Shown: positions 12,060 through 26,215, counted from the first letter of the stretch. The stretch is DNA of 64,000 nt from Osedax fenrisi (GCA_964019155.1 OZ025239.1:101168371-101232370); one strand, 5' to 3'. Translations and numbers: made by a program. The notes: generated by a model not told the origin, from the sequence alone.

Positions 12060-12640
12060 AATATTTTTTTAAAGTTCTTTTAAATAAATTGAAATTAACA
12101 TATGTCTTATGGAATAATCTAAGTTATCCCATAGTCTAGGCCATGTGACAGATAAACAGAAATCTGTTTTGTTCTAACTCTACATCTATGAAATAAATAT
12201 GTATTATGTAATTTAATTGAATATAATTTTTACTTATATATTTTTACAAATTAAAAGGTAATAGATTATTCCTGGATCTAAACATAAACTTTATGGTATT
12301 CATTTTGACAATATCATAAAATTGTAATGATTTATGAATAATATAAAAAGTTGAATAATTAAAATCATTATTTATAATTTTCAAAGCTCTTTTTTGTAGT
12401 ATACATATTTTATTTAAATTTGAAAAAATGTATTACCCCAAATATGACAGCAGTATGTAAGGTGAAAATAAAAAAATGAATTATATACCAATACTAAATA
12501 TTTCATATTCAATTTAAATTTTACTTTATTTAAAATACCAATAGCTCTAGATAATTTCGTAGATACATAGTTAATTTGTGATTTCTAATCTAATTTGTCA
12601 TCCATTATTATTCCTACAACTTTTTAATCTATTAAATAAA
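12060..12640 (-). pseudogene. Degenerate LINE ORF2 C-terminal region
   Basis: Reading the - strand from about 12640 gives, in pieces and with frameshifts, LSRAIGILNKVKFKLNMKYL, then LVYNSFFYFHLTYCCHIWG, then CILQKRALKII. This is the region after the reverse transcriptase palm in CR1/Jockey-type LINEs (usually K.I..L.R......L..LYNSL..S.L.Y....WG). Several stops and frameshifts make it a fossil. It resembles the protein at 1725-4332 and may be an older copy of a related family. Confidence 0.6.
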
Positions 12641-13018
12641 TAAAATAATAATGGGGTAATTTCAACCCTGATTTATTTTATTACCGACATATTTAAATTA
12701 TAGGTATCATTACTGTAATTAACTTTAGTTTCATTTATAATGCTTTCGTTTATATATCTTCTGTGGTATCTAATAGAATGGATATATATATACGGTAATA
12801 GGGTAGATTTTTTTCAATATTAATCTTCTTTATTTAAACTATAGTTATTTAATGTATATTTTACTAATAAAATAGTTAAATGATATATTTATTTGTTCGA
12901 ATAATAAAATATGTAATATCAGCAACAAATTATGTTTTTAACTTACTATAATTCGACAAGTATTGATTGTATTTTTAAGGGAGAGGATGGTGTTATAGCT
13001 GATTGTGTTACTATTATA

Positions 13019-13805
13019 GGAGAGTACTAGAATATCGACACCTTAATAAATCACCATAAATTTATTATTTCTCAATTAAATATTACCAAATTTTATTTAT
13101 AAGTATTAAGTAGGTATATACATATAATAGATATTTTAAATTTTAATTTAGTTTGTTTTAATCTGAAATAACAGGGGTGTCGATATTACAGGCACTGCCT
13201 CGAATACCGACACCTTGGCACATAATATCGACACCCTAAATATATTGATATTTAGATATACCATATATTATTTAATATACACTATCCAATCAGAATTGAA
13301 TGCGCGTTACTTTTAGTTAACACACGCAATTGATACGTTTTTTTCCTAAAATTAATTGTATCATAACGCACGCACATTATAAACAAATAACGCTGATTGG
13401 TTAAAGGGTGTCGATATTACGTGCAATTAGGATGTCGGTATTATGAAAATGTATGTTGCTTAGGTAAACGTCAATAACTGTGTAACAAATTATCAAAAAT
13501 ACAAAATATTTTCGGCACATTGTAAAATATAATTAGATCTATACGATGTATTTAAAATATTTTAAAATGTTTGAGAATCGATATTGTATTTCAAAAATTT
13601 CATAAATTTAGAGTTGTAACGAAAAAATCAGTTTTTTGTTTTTAATTAAAAAAATATAAATATTAAAAAAAAAATTATACTTATATACATTAGAATTATA
13701 TTGATTAACATTTCATACATTAATTATTTTTTGATTGGAATTATATTTTAGAAGATCTCTAGGGTGTCGATATTACGTGCATTTCGATATTATAGCACTC
13801 TCCCC
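13019..13805. mobile_element. Palindromic TA-flanked MITE, family C (TATCGACACC motif)
   Basis: The element is bounded by TA on both sides. It starts GGAGAGTACTAGAATATCGA and ends with the complement of GGGGAGAGTGCTATAATATC. Internally it repeats GGTGTCGATATTA or its complement near both ends and in the middle (about 13175-13230 and 13405-13440). No ORF is present. Size, TA duplication and palindromic ends match a non-autonomous DNA transposon. It shares the GGGGA-type terminus with families A, B and D in this window. Confidence 0.75.
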
Positions 13806-15950
13806 TATATCATTAATATTCAATATTATAATATTATAATATGATATTATAACATGTTAACATACAATTGTATATGACTCCTGTATATATATATATATAT
13901 AGTTATAACTAATGTATTTCATTGATATAGGACCTATATTATAGGTGAAGTGAATTGTAATAATTCAATTACTTTTCCATTCATTTAAAGACAAATATTG
14001 CGTATACTTATATAAATACTGGATGGAATACTGCAGGTTTTGTGGTTATAACCATTTATATAACCAATTATTATAATAATAAAATCAAATATAGCCGACT
14101 AAATGTTTTAATATATTGTTAGATATTTTATCTGATATATATGATATATAGTGTATGACAGCAATTATATTCTGATTTACAACATCTCATTAATAACTTA
14201 TCATTCAATAACTTGCAAATAAGATAACCCCAATATTGTAGGTACATATTACGAGCATTTTGTTTTTTTTATTTTTAATCGATAATTATCACTAATTAAT
14301 ATTAATATAAATAATACCTTAATTATCTATATTATTACATGTATTTATATATTAATTTATTAATAGTTATCATATTTTTTGAAATATTATTATAATCATC
14401 ATGAGTTATTACAAAACCTAGTAATCATTACCTATAAATATACAATATAGAAGGTATACTCTTATCTCCCATTTGTACTATAAGCAATGAATGTTATCAG
14501 TTATAGATTGTTATCTTGTTGTACTATTAATGAACACGAATTACTATCACATAGCGTACATATTTCACTTATAGTTATTTTACATTTTATAGTTTACTTA
14601 CACTTATATTAGTTAAATAACTATCAGTAGTTGTAATGATTTCCCACTAAGTTCGTAATATGCTACTTTTTTGTAAAGTACATTTATAGTTCTTTACAGT
14701 ATACGTCACGCTGTTTTGACATCTACAAATATACGTTATTTTAATTATTTTGTTTGTAATACTGAAAGTAGGAAAGTAGACCCTAAATCATTTTGGTTAA
14801 AATTATATGTGAATTGTTTTAAATATATTTATATATTGTATAATATATATTTGTAAACAATATTCATAATATATATATATGTTGCACTAAAGTATAGAGA
14901 TGCATCATTTGATAATGACCATAACACGAAAGAAAATAAACCATTTACCGTACACAGTAAAGGACAAGTAAATTACATGTACTTGCAAGTAATCAAATAA
15001 AGAAAACGTATTCAAGTTTTGTTTTCTAAATGGGAGGAGCTAAGTATGAAAAGAGAAGAACTCAAGATAAATGAATATATTTAAGTTTATAATCAATTTT
15101 ATTAATACATAATGTGATACATTTTAAATATATATTACTGACCAAATATATTATAAAGGACAAAATAATAATAATGATTAATTAATGATAATAAATTTAT
15201 ATTATTATTTATATTATTATTATTATTATTATTAATATTTATGTTAATATATTATTCTAAATATATGTATATATATAAGGTAGGTATACCTATATGCAAA
15301 ATATAGGTATATAAACGTATTATTAATAACCATTATTATTAGTAAGATAATTAAAGAACACTTAATAATAACGCATAATAACATAAGCGAATATATATAT
15401 ATGTATGTATATAATAATATAGTAATATATTATTATTTCTTATGCATAAATCAATATAACTAGATATTATATAATTATTCGCAATAAGTGCATTGTATCG
15501 TTGTATATTGTACAAACATATAGTCATTAGTTACAAATCATATACAAATAAACACGCATAAAACACATACGTATATATATATATATATATGATGACGGGG
15601 ATAGTGATGACGATGATGATGATGAAGAAGAAGTAAAGTTTATTAGAAACAGTTACGAAGTGATAACAATCCTCATATATGATACCTATAGGTGCACGCA
15701 CAATTAATAATAAAAAATAAAGCAAAAAAAAGAGCAAAAAACGAACGAATAAAAGTAGTATTAGTAACACCAGAAGATAAACACTAGTATGCGATAAATA
15801 GTATGAGGTAAATAGTATGCGGTAAAAATGCAGATAAAATGTGAATAAAAAGCTGATAATACGAGGAAATTATGCAGAGTGAAGATGGTTGCGGATGAGT
15901 AAATGAGATATAAACTGGAAGTTGATCGAGTAATAGGTGTTAGTATGACT
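13806..15950. other. AT-rich stretch without recognisable gene
   Basis: Only short (TA)n and (ATT)n runs, for instance near 13885, 14870 and 15210. A 79-codon frame at 15531-15770 (-) is low-complexity hydrophobic and rests on GAT/AAG repeats, so I do not call it. The stretch next to 15950 may be the 5' part of the LINE that follows. Confidence 0.35.
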
Positions 15951-15959
15951 TAGGGTGTA

Positions 15960-17460
15960 GGCCATGTGTGCTGGGAGGAGTGGGCGAATATGTATATACA
16001 TATATGAATATATTTTGAATGAGGTTAACAATTCTAACAGTAAATCTAGTAAGTCTAGTACCGATGTTACTGATGTTACCTATTTAAGTATGTTTACCAT
16101 TAAGGACATTATTTTAGAAATTAGTCATTTATTAAAACATGTAGGGGAAAGTCTCCGATTACCGACCCCTAAATGATTATTTGTACATATAACTTATTCA
16201 ATATTAAATATATTTAATTGAAATTTTGTAATTAGGGTAATATTATGGCAATGTATAATGTGGCTATTTTAAATATTGGATATAATTATATTTGCAAGAA
16301 TAAACAGGGGATCGGTAATCGGATACATGTGAATAATACCGACCCCCTTCTCCCATACTGACCCCCTAAAATAATCGTTGTATAAATAAGTGTAGTATTA
16401 TAATATCCAATAAAAAGAGTTGATATACATACATATAATTAATTATAACATACACGCAATTTATTTGTATTGAATTTATGTTTTAATAGTAATATTAAAT
16501 TTAAATTTAAACTTTATAGTAATTATATTAAAAGAGTGTATATTATTATTTAATATTTATTTATCAATCAGTATGTATATAATCAACTGCAGTTCCATGG
16601 AATCAAGAATCCTAAATCTATATCAATGATACACAAACAACTTACGACATATTTTAAAGTAAAATACTGATCTATTTTTATTGGATACAATAAATCACAT
16701 GGGGTCGGTATTAGGGTAATTTAGGGGGTCGGTAATAGGAAATTCATATAGGTTGCTATTATTAAGATATATTGGTTAATAGTTATACAAATTAAATTAT
16801 TTTTATAAAAGTTATAAATATTGTATTGATCTACAATATTATCTGAAGTATTATGTTTTCTTTTAATTAATAAAGTATTTACAATGATTTAAAAAAAGTT
16901 ATTATTCAAATATTTAAAAAGTAAAAACAAAATATTTCATTTTATCAAATAACAATTGTAGGATTGAATATTTTTTAAAACAAAATACTTATTCATATTT
17001 AGTATTAAATTACTAACATTTCATATATATATAATTTTTTGATATCTTATAGTTACTGAGATACGAGAAGGGGTTGGTATTAGGAGGGGGTCGGTAATCG
17101 GAGAATGTCCTCTATTCAATCACTAGCTGAAGGTATTTACTCAAATGTTTTAATAAAAAGCTAAAGTTATTCCACTAATAAAATCTGGAGACAAATCATT
17201 TTCTGAGAATTACATACATATATCCTTAACCTTACAGTCATATATTTCAAAAATATTTTATAAACTAATTAAAAGCAGGATTTAAAATTTGTTAAATACA
17301 TTTATAAATGTATATTATAATATATTAATATATTAAATGATAAACAATATGGTTTCACAAAGAATTTGTCTATATCTGATGAATTGTCTGATATATTAAA
17401 ATCAGTTATGAATCAGTTAGAAACGTTATTTATTTTATGTATAAAGTAAGATGATATGGC
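15960..17460 (+). mobile_element. Degenerate LINE reverse transcriptase, split by a MITE
   Basis: Before the MITE, a frame ends SMFTIKDIILEISHLLKHV (to 16143), which is the stretch preceding the reverse transcriptase in LINE proteins. After the MITE, from 17113, the + strand reads in pieces AEGIYSNVLIKAKVIPLIKS, GDKSFSENY, SYISKIFYKLIKSRI and QYGFTKNLSISDELSDILKS, the classic KVIPxxKxGDKxxxxNYRPIS...QYGF order. Frameshifts and stops are present, and nothing of the catalytic YADD is recognisable downstream. Both halves read in the same direction, so the MITE at 16144-17112 inserted into this LINE. Confidence 0.65.
16144..17112 (+). mobile_element. Palindromic TA-flanked MITE, family B copy 1 (CCGATTACCGACCCC motif)
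   Basis: It starts GGGGAAAGTCTCCGATTACC and ends with the complement of GAGGACATTCTCCGATTACC, with TA at both edges. The motif GGTCGGTAAT or its complement occurs near both ends and in two internal clusters (about 16310-16370 and 16700-16740). No ORF. The same structure recurs at 49231-50234 and 61918-62871. Confidence 0.85.
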
Positions 17461-18061
17461 TTTACTGATTTGTGATTTGTAGAATTATTGATGATTGATA
17501 AACGCTAGAAGGTTTTCAAGAGAATGTACACGGCGATATGATCTGTAAGTTTTGTATAGAGATTGCTTGAATTTAATAAGGGAGCTTTAATAACCCTTAA
17601 TAACCCTTAATAAGCTAAGATGTAAATCATTGACATATATTATTAGAGAGACATCGTAGATAGAAGTGTGGTATATTTATCAATTAGAAGAGTTAGAGTG
17701 ACATTTAGTGATTCGAGAGATATGGATAATTATAGGAAAATTGATACAAGTTCCGAGGAGAATTGAGGAGTATTAATAGATTGAATTGTTCTATAACGAA
17801 TAACTGTATTGAATAAAGAAGGAATAATGGAAGAATACATCTAAAGCTTATGATGAAATGATGTGCAAGCTGACCCGATGCTATGCAATCAATTATACAA
17901 TTACACGAGATCTGTTGGCAATGCATTGTTCACCTCGTGAGGTCGAGGGAATTCCCAGAAGTAGAACAATAGAACATAGATAATGAATTCATGTCGTGAG
18001 AGTCAGTACGATAATTGTAACTCGAGTGAGGATCGAGTGAAAGTTATACTTGAAGTTACCA

Positions 18062-18099
<38 letters not shown>

Positions 18100-18352
18100 G
18101 TAATTTACACTATTTATAATTAATGTATTATTAAAGAGTGTATTAGTAATTGTTAGTAATATTATTAATTTGCAATCAATAAACCATCCATATATTTATA
18201 TATAGATATATATATATACCCGATACATATTAACGCAGATCTCGGCTAGATACTAGGAAATCTATTTATGTTACAACAAAGCGACTGGATTACGGGCTAC
18301 GTCTATTTCACATCCGTAGCTGCTATTATTATTACTGTCTATATATAGCTGT

Positions 18353-18391
<39 letters not shown>

Positions 18392-19660
18392 CGTCACTGC
18401 AGTAAGGTACCTAATACTGATGACACGTGCTATCTATAGACATGCGCGTCGCTTATACCGAGTAATCCCACGCGTTCACACATATGTGTATACGTCATAC
18501 GGATGGTCGTAATACGCGGCGCATGAACGTACACTGTCGTACAGTGTATGTCGTATACGCATGATTAGTGGAAAACAATGCACTACAATAGGATGCGATG
18601 GAATGCGATGGAATACAATAGAATAATATATCGCTACTGATGTGTTATTATGACGCAACGTAAAGTGCTTTAACTCGTCGTTACATCATCACGATTGCGT
18701 AATACATTAATTTCTATTACCGGGTGTATTGTATATTATCACTAGGTTATGTCATCACTGGGTTATGTAATCACTGGTTACTTATTAGGTTTAATCCTAT
18801 ATATTCATAAATTATGTTATCAGATTTATTATTATTATCAGATTTAGGCAATGCCAGGGTAATTATAGAAGCAGTGTTGCTTATCGAGACAATTACCCCT
18901 TATGATAATACTAATAATAATAATCATATATAAAAATATATATATATATATATTTAGATAATATATTTGCATTAAGCTGTAGATGCTGTAGTTGTTAGGT
19001 ATTGAGTGTTACGTAGCCAGTACCATGTGACTTTTGTTATTGACCAACATGTATCACTATCTATTATATATTGGTATGTACCTCGGTACTGACTAAACAA
19101 TCCGACAACTGCCTACTAATTACATACCATAGTGAACCTACGATCTACATCATTGTTACATCATTATTACATCATTATTACGTAATTATGATTGTCTTTT
19201 ATTGTATGTTATACTATATTGCCTTGACATCTATAAGAATTCTATAAAATAAATGATGTATATAATTATCTTTCTACAAAGTGCTAAAACGTATAGAAAA
19301 CTATCATTGATATGCAATACTAGTTGACACGTGGTTCCTATATAGAAAGCGATAGACTGTTGTTGCAGTTGGTGCCCTTGTGGCATAAAGAAGTAATATG
19401 TTATCCCCGGAAACGTACATAAGTAGTTATTGTTATATGTAAATCTATATAATATATAATAGTTAAATTATAAATAGCATTTTAATAACAAAATATATTA
19501 TATTTCTAATTTCGAATTACTCGTATTATTATCTGTATAAATGTTTAGTTTTGATTATATAATTAAAGTGACTTTTTTTAAACACATAATTATCGAATAG
19601 ACACTTTTAAATGCTAAATAGTAAAACAAATGTAACTATATCCAAAATATCCCTATATAT
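17461..19660. other. Unassigned sequence with a CpG-richer island
   Basis: I do not recognise a gene. Between about 18420 and 18700 the base composition changes. CG dinucleotides become frequent and CRE-like TACGTCA and E-box CACGTG sequences occur (for example CACGTG near 18425, TACGTCATAC near 18490). It lies 4.4 kb upstream of receptor exon 1, whose 5' side looks like a splice acceptor, so an upstream first exon or promoter here is conceivable but unproven. A (TA)n tract sits at about 18065-18095 and another at 18355-18385. Confidence 0.25.
18836..18905. ncRNA. Hairpin locus 2 (possible structured RNA or element fragment)
   Basis: TATCAGATTTAGGCAATGCC leads into GGGTAATT (18857-18864), pairing with AATTACCC (18891-18898). 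Between them, AAGCA pairs with TGCTT around GTGT, followed by ATCGAGAC. It corresponds piece by piece to the locus at 11172-11240, including the unpaired ATCGA, while the outer stem differs by compensated changes. See that entry for alternatives. Confidence 0.4.
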
Positions 19661-19667
19661 ATATTAA

Positions 19668-19960
19668 GTTGTTGTTAGTAGAGTCGTTTCATCACATCTA
19701 GGAATTAAAATGAATTGTTTACTTAAGTAATAATTATTAGCATTTAGATGGCTTTATTGTCCCTTTTAATGTCCATCGAAGCCGATTTAATGTTAAGTCA
19801 TTCAGATTTTAACAATAACCGATAATATTGTATACCCAATCATATGAGATCACTTCTAAGCATATTGTAAGACAAATTGTAATAGTCTGGATGGGGATTG
19901 GAATACTTCTGATTATCTGAGTGCCTGACGCATTAGCCTGCTGAACCACCCAGAAAATCT
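19668..19960 (-). mobile_element. Older tRNA-derived SINE
   Basis: On the - strand it begins with a decayed tRNA-like head (GGTGGTTCAGCAGGCTAATG, then CAGGCACTCAG), followed by the same body as the neighbouring SINE: a GATCTCATATGATTGGG region, the CGGCTTCGATGGACATTAAA block, and a tail near 19668 with AACAAC repeats. It is clearly more diverged than the copy at 19971-20267, and the two lie almost back to tail separated only by AT repeats. Confidence 0.7.
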
Positions 19961-19970
19961 ATATATATAT

Positions 19971-20267
19971 ATTGTTATTGTTATTGTTATTTTTATTTGG
20001 TGGAGTCCTTCATACCATCCAGGAACTTAGATGAAGTTTTCACTTATAACCATATATGGCTCTAATGTCCCTTCGAAGCCGCTCTCGTGTTAAGGAATAC
20101 ATGGTTTTAACGAGAGCCGATCATTTATTTATACACAATTATATAAGATCACTTCTAAATAATATTTTAAGACCCATTTTATAAAATTAATGGTCCGGAC
20201 GAGGCTCGAACCCGTGTCCTACTGCTTGTGTGTCTGACGCCTTAGCCACTGAGCCACACAGGCAGTT
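19971..20267 (-). mobile_element. tRNA-derived SINE, copy 2
   Basis: Reading the - strand from 20267: a tRNA-like head with A box TGGCTCAGTGG and B box GGTTCGAGCC, ending CCGGACCA. A roughly 200-bp body follows (GATCGGCTCTCG, CGGCTTCGAAGGGACATTAG, CCTGGATGGTATGAAGGACT), ending in an (AATAAC)n-like tail. The head lies in (TA)n on one side and the tail runs into (TA)n on the other. It is nearly identical to the copy at 40344-40657, so the family was active relatively recently. It should not be called as a tRNA gene. Confidence 0.85.
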
Positions 20268-20302
<35 letters not shown>

Positions 20303-20418
20303 TTATCATTATGTAAATAGTCATTATTTTACAATAAACATGTTTAAACTTAGTTAACTAATTATATTTGGCTATATAAATATATAGTATTTTATGTAAT
20401 TAATAATCAAATAAAAAG

Positions 20419-21025
20419 ATGAAAATAACCCATATAGGTTACCTAATAAATGAATATACATTCATATCTCGTATTGAGTTCTGTAATTCTTTATACTACG
20501 AACTTCCTTTATATTCTATAAATTGCATACATAGAATTATACGATCTTCAGTACGCTTACTATTTCGTATAACATTATTTGATCACTCTTGTACTTCCGA
20601 AAAATGAGATGGCATAAAATGGTTATTTATGGATTTGCTGGCATGCCGGATTGAGTCGAGAACCTCCAGATCATCTAACAGCAAAATACTTCGTTACCAT
20701 AAGTTCAGGCTATCTAGATATGGCAAAAGATCTTTTCTGCATTCGGCAGCTGCACTATGGAATAGTCTACCTCGAGATCTAAGACTTGTGACATCCATAG
20801 AAGGTTTCAAAAGTAAAGTCAACGATTTTATTATTGGTAATTTTTAATATTCGTTATTTTTATTTTATATTATTTTATTTTGTTCACGTTTATTAATCTA
20901 ACAATCCTATTTTGTTTTACTTATATATTATTTTATCGTTTATTTATTTATGTATTCTTATTTTGCTAAAATACAAATGAGAACTATATTTTTATATTTG
21001 TGTATAAATAAATCATCTATCTAAT
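20419..21025 (+). pseudogene. LINE ORF2 C-terminus and 3' UTR, disrupted
   Basis: A first frame (about 20450-20604) reads SRIEFCNSLYYELPLYSINC then IIRSSVRLLFRITLFDHS. A second (20629-20847) reads RSSNSKILRYHKFRLSRYGK then SFLHSAAALWNSLPRDLR and ends FKSKVNDFIIGNF. Together these are the SRIDYCNSLLYGLP and LWNSLPxxLR motifs of CR1/L2-type LINE C-termini, separated by an internal deletion and frameshift. The 3' UTR runs to about 21025 and ends in AATAAATCATCTATCTAAT-like sequence. Confidence 0.75.
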
Positions 21026-21487
21026 CTTTATTATAGACATTTTTGGTGTAATAGTTACAGTAGTCTTAGCTTGACTTTATTGTTAGTTATTTTTAGTAGT
21101 TTGGATTTTTTATTTAAGAGTAGTTGGTAAATATAATGTGATTATTGATTTTATAAAATATTATATGAGTATATAGTCACATATAATTAATGAGTATATT
21201 TTATAATACAATGACCATTAATAATGTGTATAATAACATTATATATATATATATATATACAATTGACATTCATATTTAAATAATATAAAAATTAAAGATT
21301 TCTAATATATATCATTTAAAGTTTCGTTTAAAGTTACTTAATTATACAATAGTATAATAGTACGATATAAAGATATATAATTGTATTCATAATTATAATT
21401 ATACGAATATATTTTATAATGAAAATTGAACCATAATTTCAATAAATTACATACATATAATGATAATACCTAACTTGTAGCTATATG

Positions 21488-21523
<36 letters not shown>

Positions 21524-22043
21524 ACAGGTGTATATTAATAACACAAATATACATATAACAATAATATAAACATTAATATATAATGATATGTTGTTATACA
21601 TTATTAATCTTGCAATATATTGACAGATACCGTAATGAAGCCAACAATAGGGTTGCGTATTGCAACATGATGAAGCCATATCATTCATAGCTAATACTTC
21701 AGAAATATTGCGAAACCAACAAAATAGACAATATCTATATGTAAACGTTAGTATATTTGATAAAATAAATATTATAACTATATAATTAAATTAATTAAAT
21801 TTAATAACAATTATCATTTAATGTATACTCTCTAAATACAACATTTCATTGGTGCAAATTAATAATTATATATATATATGTATAATTATATGTAATACAA
21901 TAATTAACATACATGTATGCATATACACATACGTATATCCTTTTATATATATATATATATACTAGTTATACATGATAGAGGTTGCTCGGTTTTCCTAGTT
22001 AATATATGCTAATTCTAGCATTACACTGACTCAACTAACTATA

Positions 22044-22142
<99 letters not shown>

Positions 22143-23139
22143 TATTAAATTATATATATAATAACGAGTGGTAGACATAGGTTTTAGCAATATTACACCA
22201 CTCAAAATGATAGATGACAGTTGTATTTAAATTACTTTTTATTAAATAATCTAAACAAAAACCATACACTAATGCTATTAAAAATATACACACCATTACA
22301 ATATAGAATATCACAATATAACTTTATACAAACCTCCACGTGTCAAGGCATTATCAAAAATGAAATAATATGATTAAATCTAATATAATTCAGATTATAA
22401 TATTCGACAGTTAATTGGTCAAACCAATTATATTAAAATAAACTAAATAACATTAAATAAAAAACACAAAAATCAATATATACGAAATCAACATTTATAC
22501 TTTTATAATTTTACATAATACACAACAACAAAATAACTAACTAAAAATATATAATATACACTTAAAAACAACTACATTAAAAATATATATATTTCTGTAT
22601 ACAATAGATTGTTCCTGTAGGTTCATATATGTGAGATATAACTCATGCGAAATCGTGTAATTCTATTTTGTATACAAATTCGCCACCTATATAGGGTCAA
22701 TTTTCGGAAATATATGTTGTTCATAATGTAAATTCGTATCAAACTATAGTTTGTATATATACACTTTCAAAATATAAAATAATATGCTTTAAATTATTAT
22801 TTATATGATGACAACTAGTCAATATATTTAATTAAATAGACTTTCTTCTATATATTATAAAAGATGTACTGATAGAATTTCTTAGTTTTTGATTGTATTC
22901 TGCCAATATATTTATGTTTATATTTATTTAATATATATATATATATAAGTATATAATAAATCTCAATATATTTTGAAAAATGTAGAATAATATTTTTTTT
23001 AAATGTATATAAATATTTTAAATTATACCTAAAACATATTTCGCTAACGTATAAATGATGATATAAATTGTTAAACAAATATCATTCCATTATAAAAATA
23101 TGATTAAATATATTAACTATTACTATAATGTAATTTCAG
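21026..23139. other. AT-rich sequence upstream of the receptor gene
   Basis: It holds a long pure (TA)n tract at about 22044-22145 and shorter ones near 21245, 21490 and 22930. A 7-bp hairpin GAGTGGT/ACCACTC lies at about 22166-22202. No exon or promoter motif can be called with confidence. The last bases, TAATTTCAG (23131-23139), look like a 3' splice site. Confidence 0.5.
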
Positions 23140-23143
23140 GATA

Positions 23144-23267
23144 ATGAACATATCAAGTGATACAACCAGGAGTGAGCTACAACTAGAAGCTTTGAGTTAT
23201 TGGTTAAACGGAATCATAACGATATGCATTGTGATCACGATATGCATTGTGATCCTTGGTGTTTTAG
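23144..23267 (+). CDS. FMRFamide-receptor-like GPCR, coding exon 1 (N-terminus and TM1)
   Basis: This exon encodes the extracellular N-terminus and first membrane helix of a class A neuropeptide-type G-protein-coupled receptor. It reads MNISSDTTRSELQLEALSYW, with a glycosylation sequon at N2, then a hydrophobic run (residues about 22-45) ending GVLG. It stops after the first base of a glycine codon (donor TTTTAG|gttact). Joined to exon 2, this gives GVLGNVLTL, with the TM1 asparagine (N1.50) at residue 43. The sequence just upstream (TAATTTCAG, 23131-23139) is a good 3' splice site, so a 5'-UTR intron or a further upstream exon is possible. I chose the first ATG after that acceptor. The open frame continues into the (TAC)n repeat as polytyrosine, which is intron read-through and not protein. 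Confidence in the exon is high, in the exact start moderate. Confidence 0.85.
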
Positions 23268-23757
<490 letters not shown>

Positions 23758-25507
23758 TCAATCAATCAATCAAAACGATTTATTTAAACACTGCAAATAA
23801 CACACCAGGCGTTCTCAAGAGTGTAACAAAGCAAACAAACAAAAATAACATAATTGAATATAAACAAAATAATAATTAGTATTATTATAAACTGTACATT
23901 GCAAAATGCAATATTGGTTATTGATATATAAAAAAAAAAAACCATATGATATAATGTCATATGGAAAATAAAACATATCAATAACATACATAACATAAAT
24001 AACGTAAAAATAATAAATTAAGACTTTTCAATATTGAATAAATAACGTTTTAAATTAAATTTAAAGGTATCGTGATTAGGAATCATTCTTATTTGCAAGG
24101 GAAGAGAATTCCATAGTGGCGGCGTATAGTATTGAAAGGCTCTCTTGGAAGTTACTGTTTTCACTGATTTCTTGACTTGTAAGCAGTATACATCATTAGA
24201 TGATCGAAGTTCACGACATATAGGCACTTTAACTGATAGGCAAGTTCTAATATATGAAGGACCTGCAGTGAGTGATTTGTGAATTATACATAGAATTCTA
24301 TATTTGCTTCTATTAATATTGTTGAGAATATTAAGATTATGTTGACGCAATGTAACACTCGAGTGATCAAATAAAGGTTGTTGATAGATTAATCGTACTG
24401 CCGAATGATCAATTCTATAGATACATTTATTCAATTTTTTGGATAGACCTAAATATATCGAATTACAATAATTAGTCGACGAAAATACCATTGCTTTAAT
24501 TAGCATCGTAGTGAGGTCTTTGCTAATGAACTTTCTTATATAGCGTATATTATATAAATGAAAATTTGCTTTCTTGCAAACAGTTGACTATGATCATCAA
24601 AATTCAATTTATTATCAATAGTAATACCAAGATATTTAATTTTTAGTGATGGAATAATCCTAATATTATCAATAAATACATCAGTGAAGTTATTAAAGTT
24701 ATGCGGTAAGTTCAGTAATTCAGTTTTAGAAGTATTAAGTAGAAGTTTGTTCATAAGTAGCCATTTATTCACTTGATTGGCACATTCAACTAGCTCATTA
24801 TTCATGACCAATCTACTATTAACAGAATAAATAAGAATATCATCAGCATAGAGATGAAATCTTAATGTTTTAAATGATTTGATGATATTAGTTATTGGGT
24901 TCAGATATATAGAGAATAGTAGTGGACCTAAGACGGATCCTTGTGGAACCCCGTACTTAAATGATTGAGATTTAGAATAAGAGTTATTGATCTTAACAGA
25001 AAAAGTTCTATTAGTGACAAATCCAATTAAGAAATCATGAGCAGTTGAAGATATACCAATGTCTAAAAGTCTATCTGAAAGGATATCAAAAGATAGCGTA
25101 TCAAAGGCAGATGACAGATCTAGAAGTAGAATCTGAATTTTCTTATTTCTATCTAAAGATGTATATATATCATTTAGTATAAGAGTTATCGCAGTTTCTG
25201 TACTGTGGTTCTTTCTAAAAGCACTTTGTAAGTTACAGGATAAGTTATTAAAATCAATAAAAGTAGTTATCTGTTTAAAAACAATTTTTTCGAGAATTTT
25301 AGAGATTAAAGGTAGTTGAGCAATAGGGCGAAAGTTTGAAAGTTCATTTATATTAAGACTATTTTTCTTTAAAATAGGAGAAATAATAGAATGTTTTAAA
25401 ATAGAAGGAATAACACCTGTAATAAGGGATTGATTAATGATTGAAGAAAAAAGTGGAGTGAGTGTGTTAGCTAAAGATTTCATCACAGTAAGAGGCAGAG
25501 AATCAAA
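23758..25507 (-). mobile_element. 5'-truncated CR1/L2-like LINE inserted in the (TAC)n array
   Basis: On the - strand the LINE starts abruptly at the (TAC)n boundary with FDSLPLTVMKSL, then shows ISPILKK...NFRPIAQLPLISKILEK, LLLDLSSAFDTL, GVPQGSVLGPLLFSIYLNP and the catalytic YADD (24839-24850), to a stop at 24536. The C-terminal part continues in another frame (24018-24506): NYCNSIYLGLSKKLNKC, RSSNDVY, PPLWNSLPLQIR and FKFNLKRYLFN. So there is a frameshift near 24540-24600. The 3' UTR ends in a (TTGA)n tail at 23758-23772. The endonuclease and ORF1 are missing. The copy is less decayed than the LINE at 1.7-4.3 kb. It lies antisense inside intron 1 of the receptor. Confidence 0.92.

Positions 25508-26215
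<708 letters not shown>

Noticed and set aside
20191..20267. tRNA gene on the - strand (also 40346-40430 on +)
   Set aside because: A and B boxes are present, but the heads continue into a shared SINE body and the sequence does not fold into a proper cloverleaf with a normal anticodon arm.
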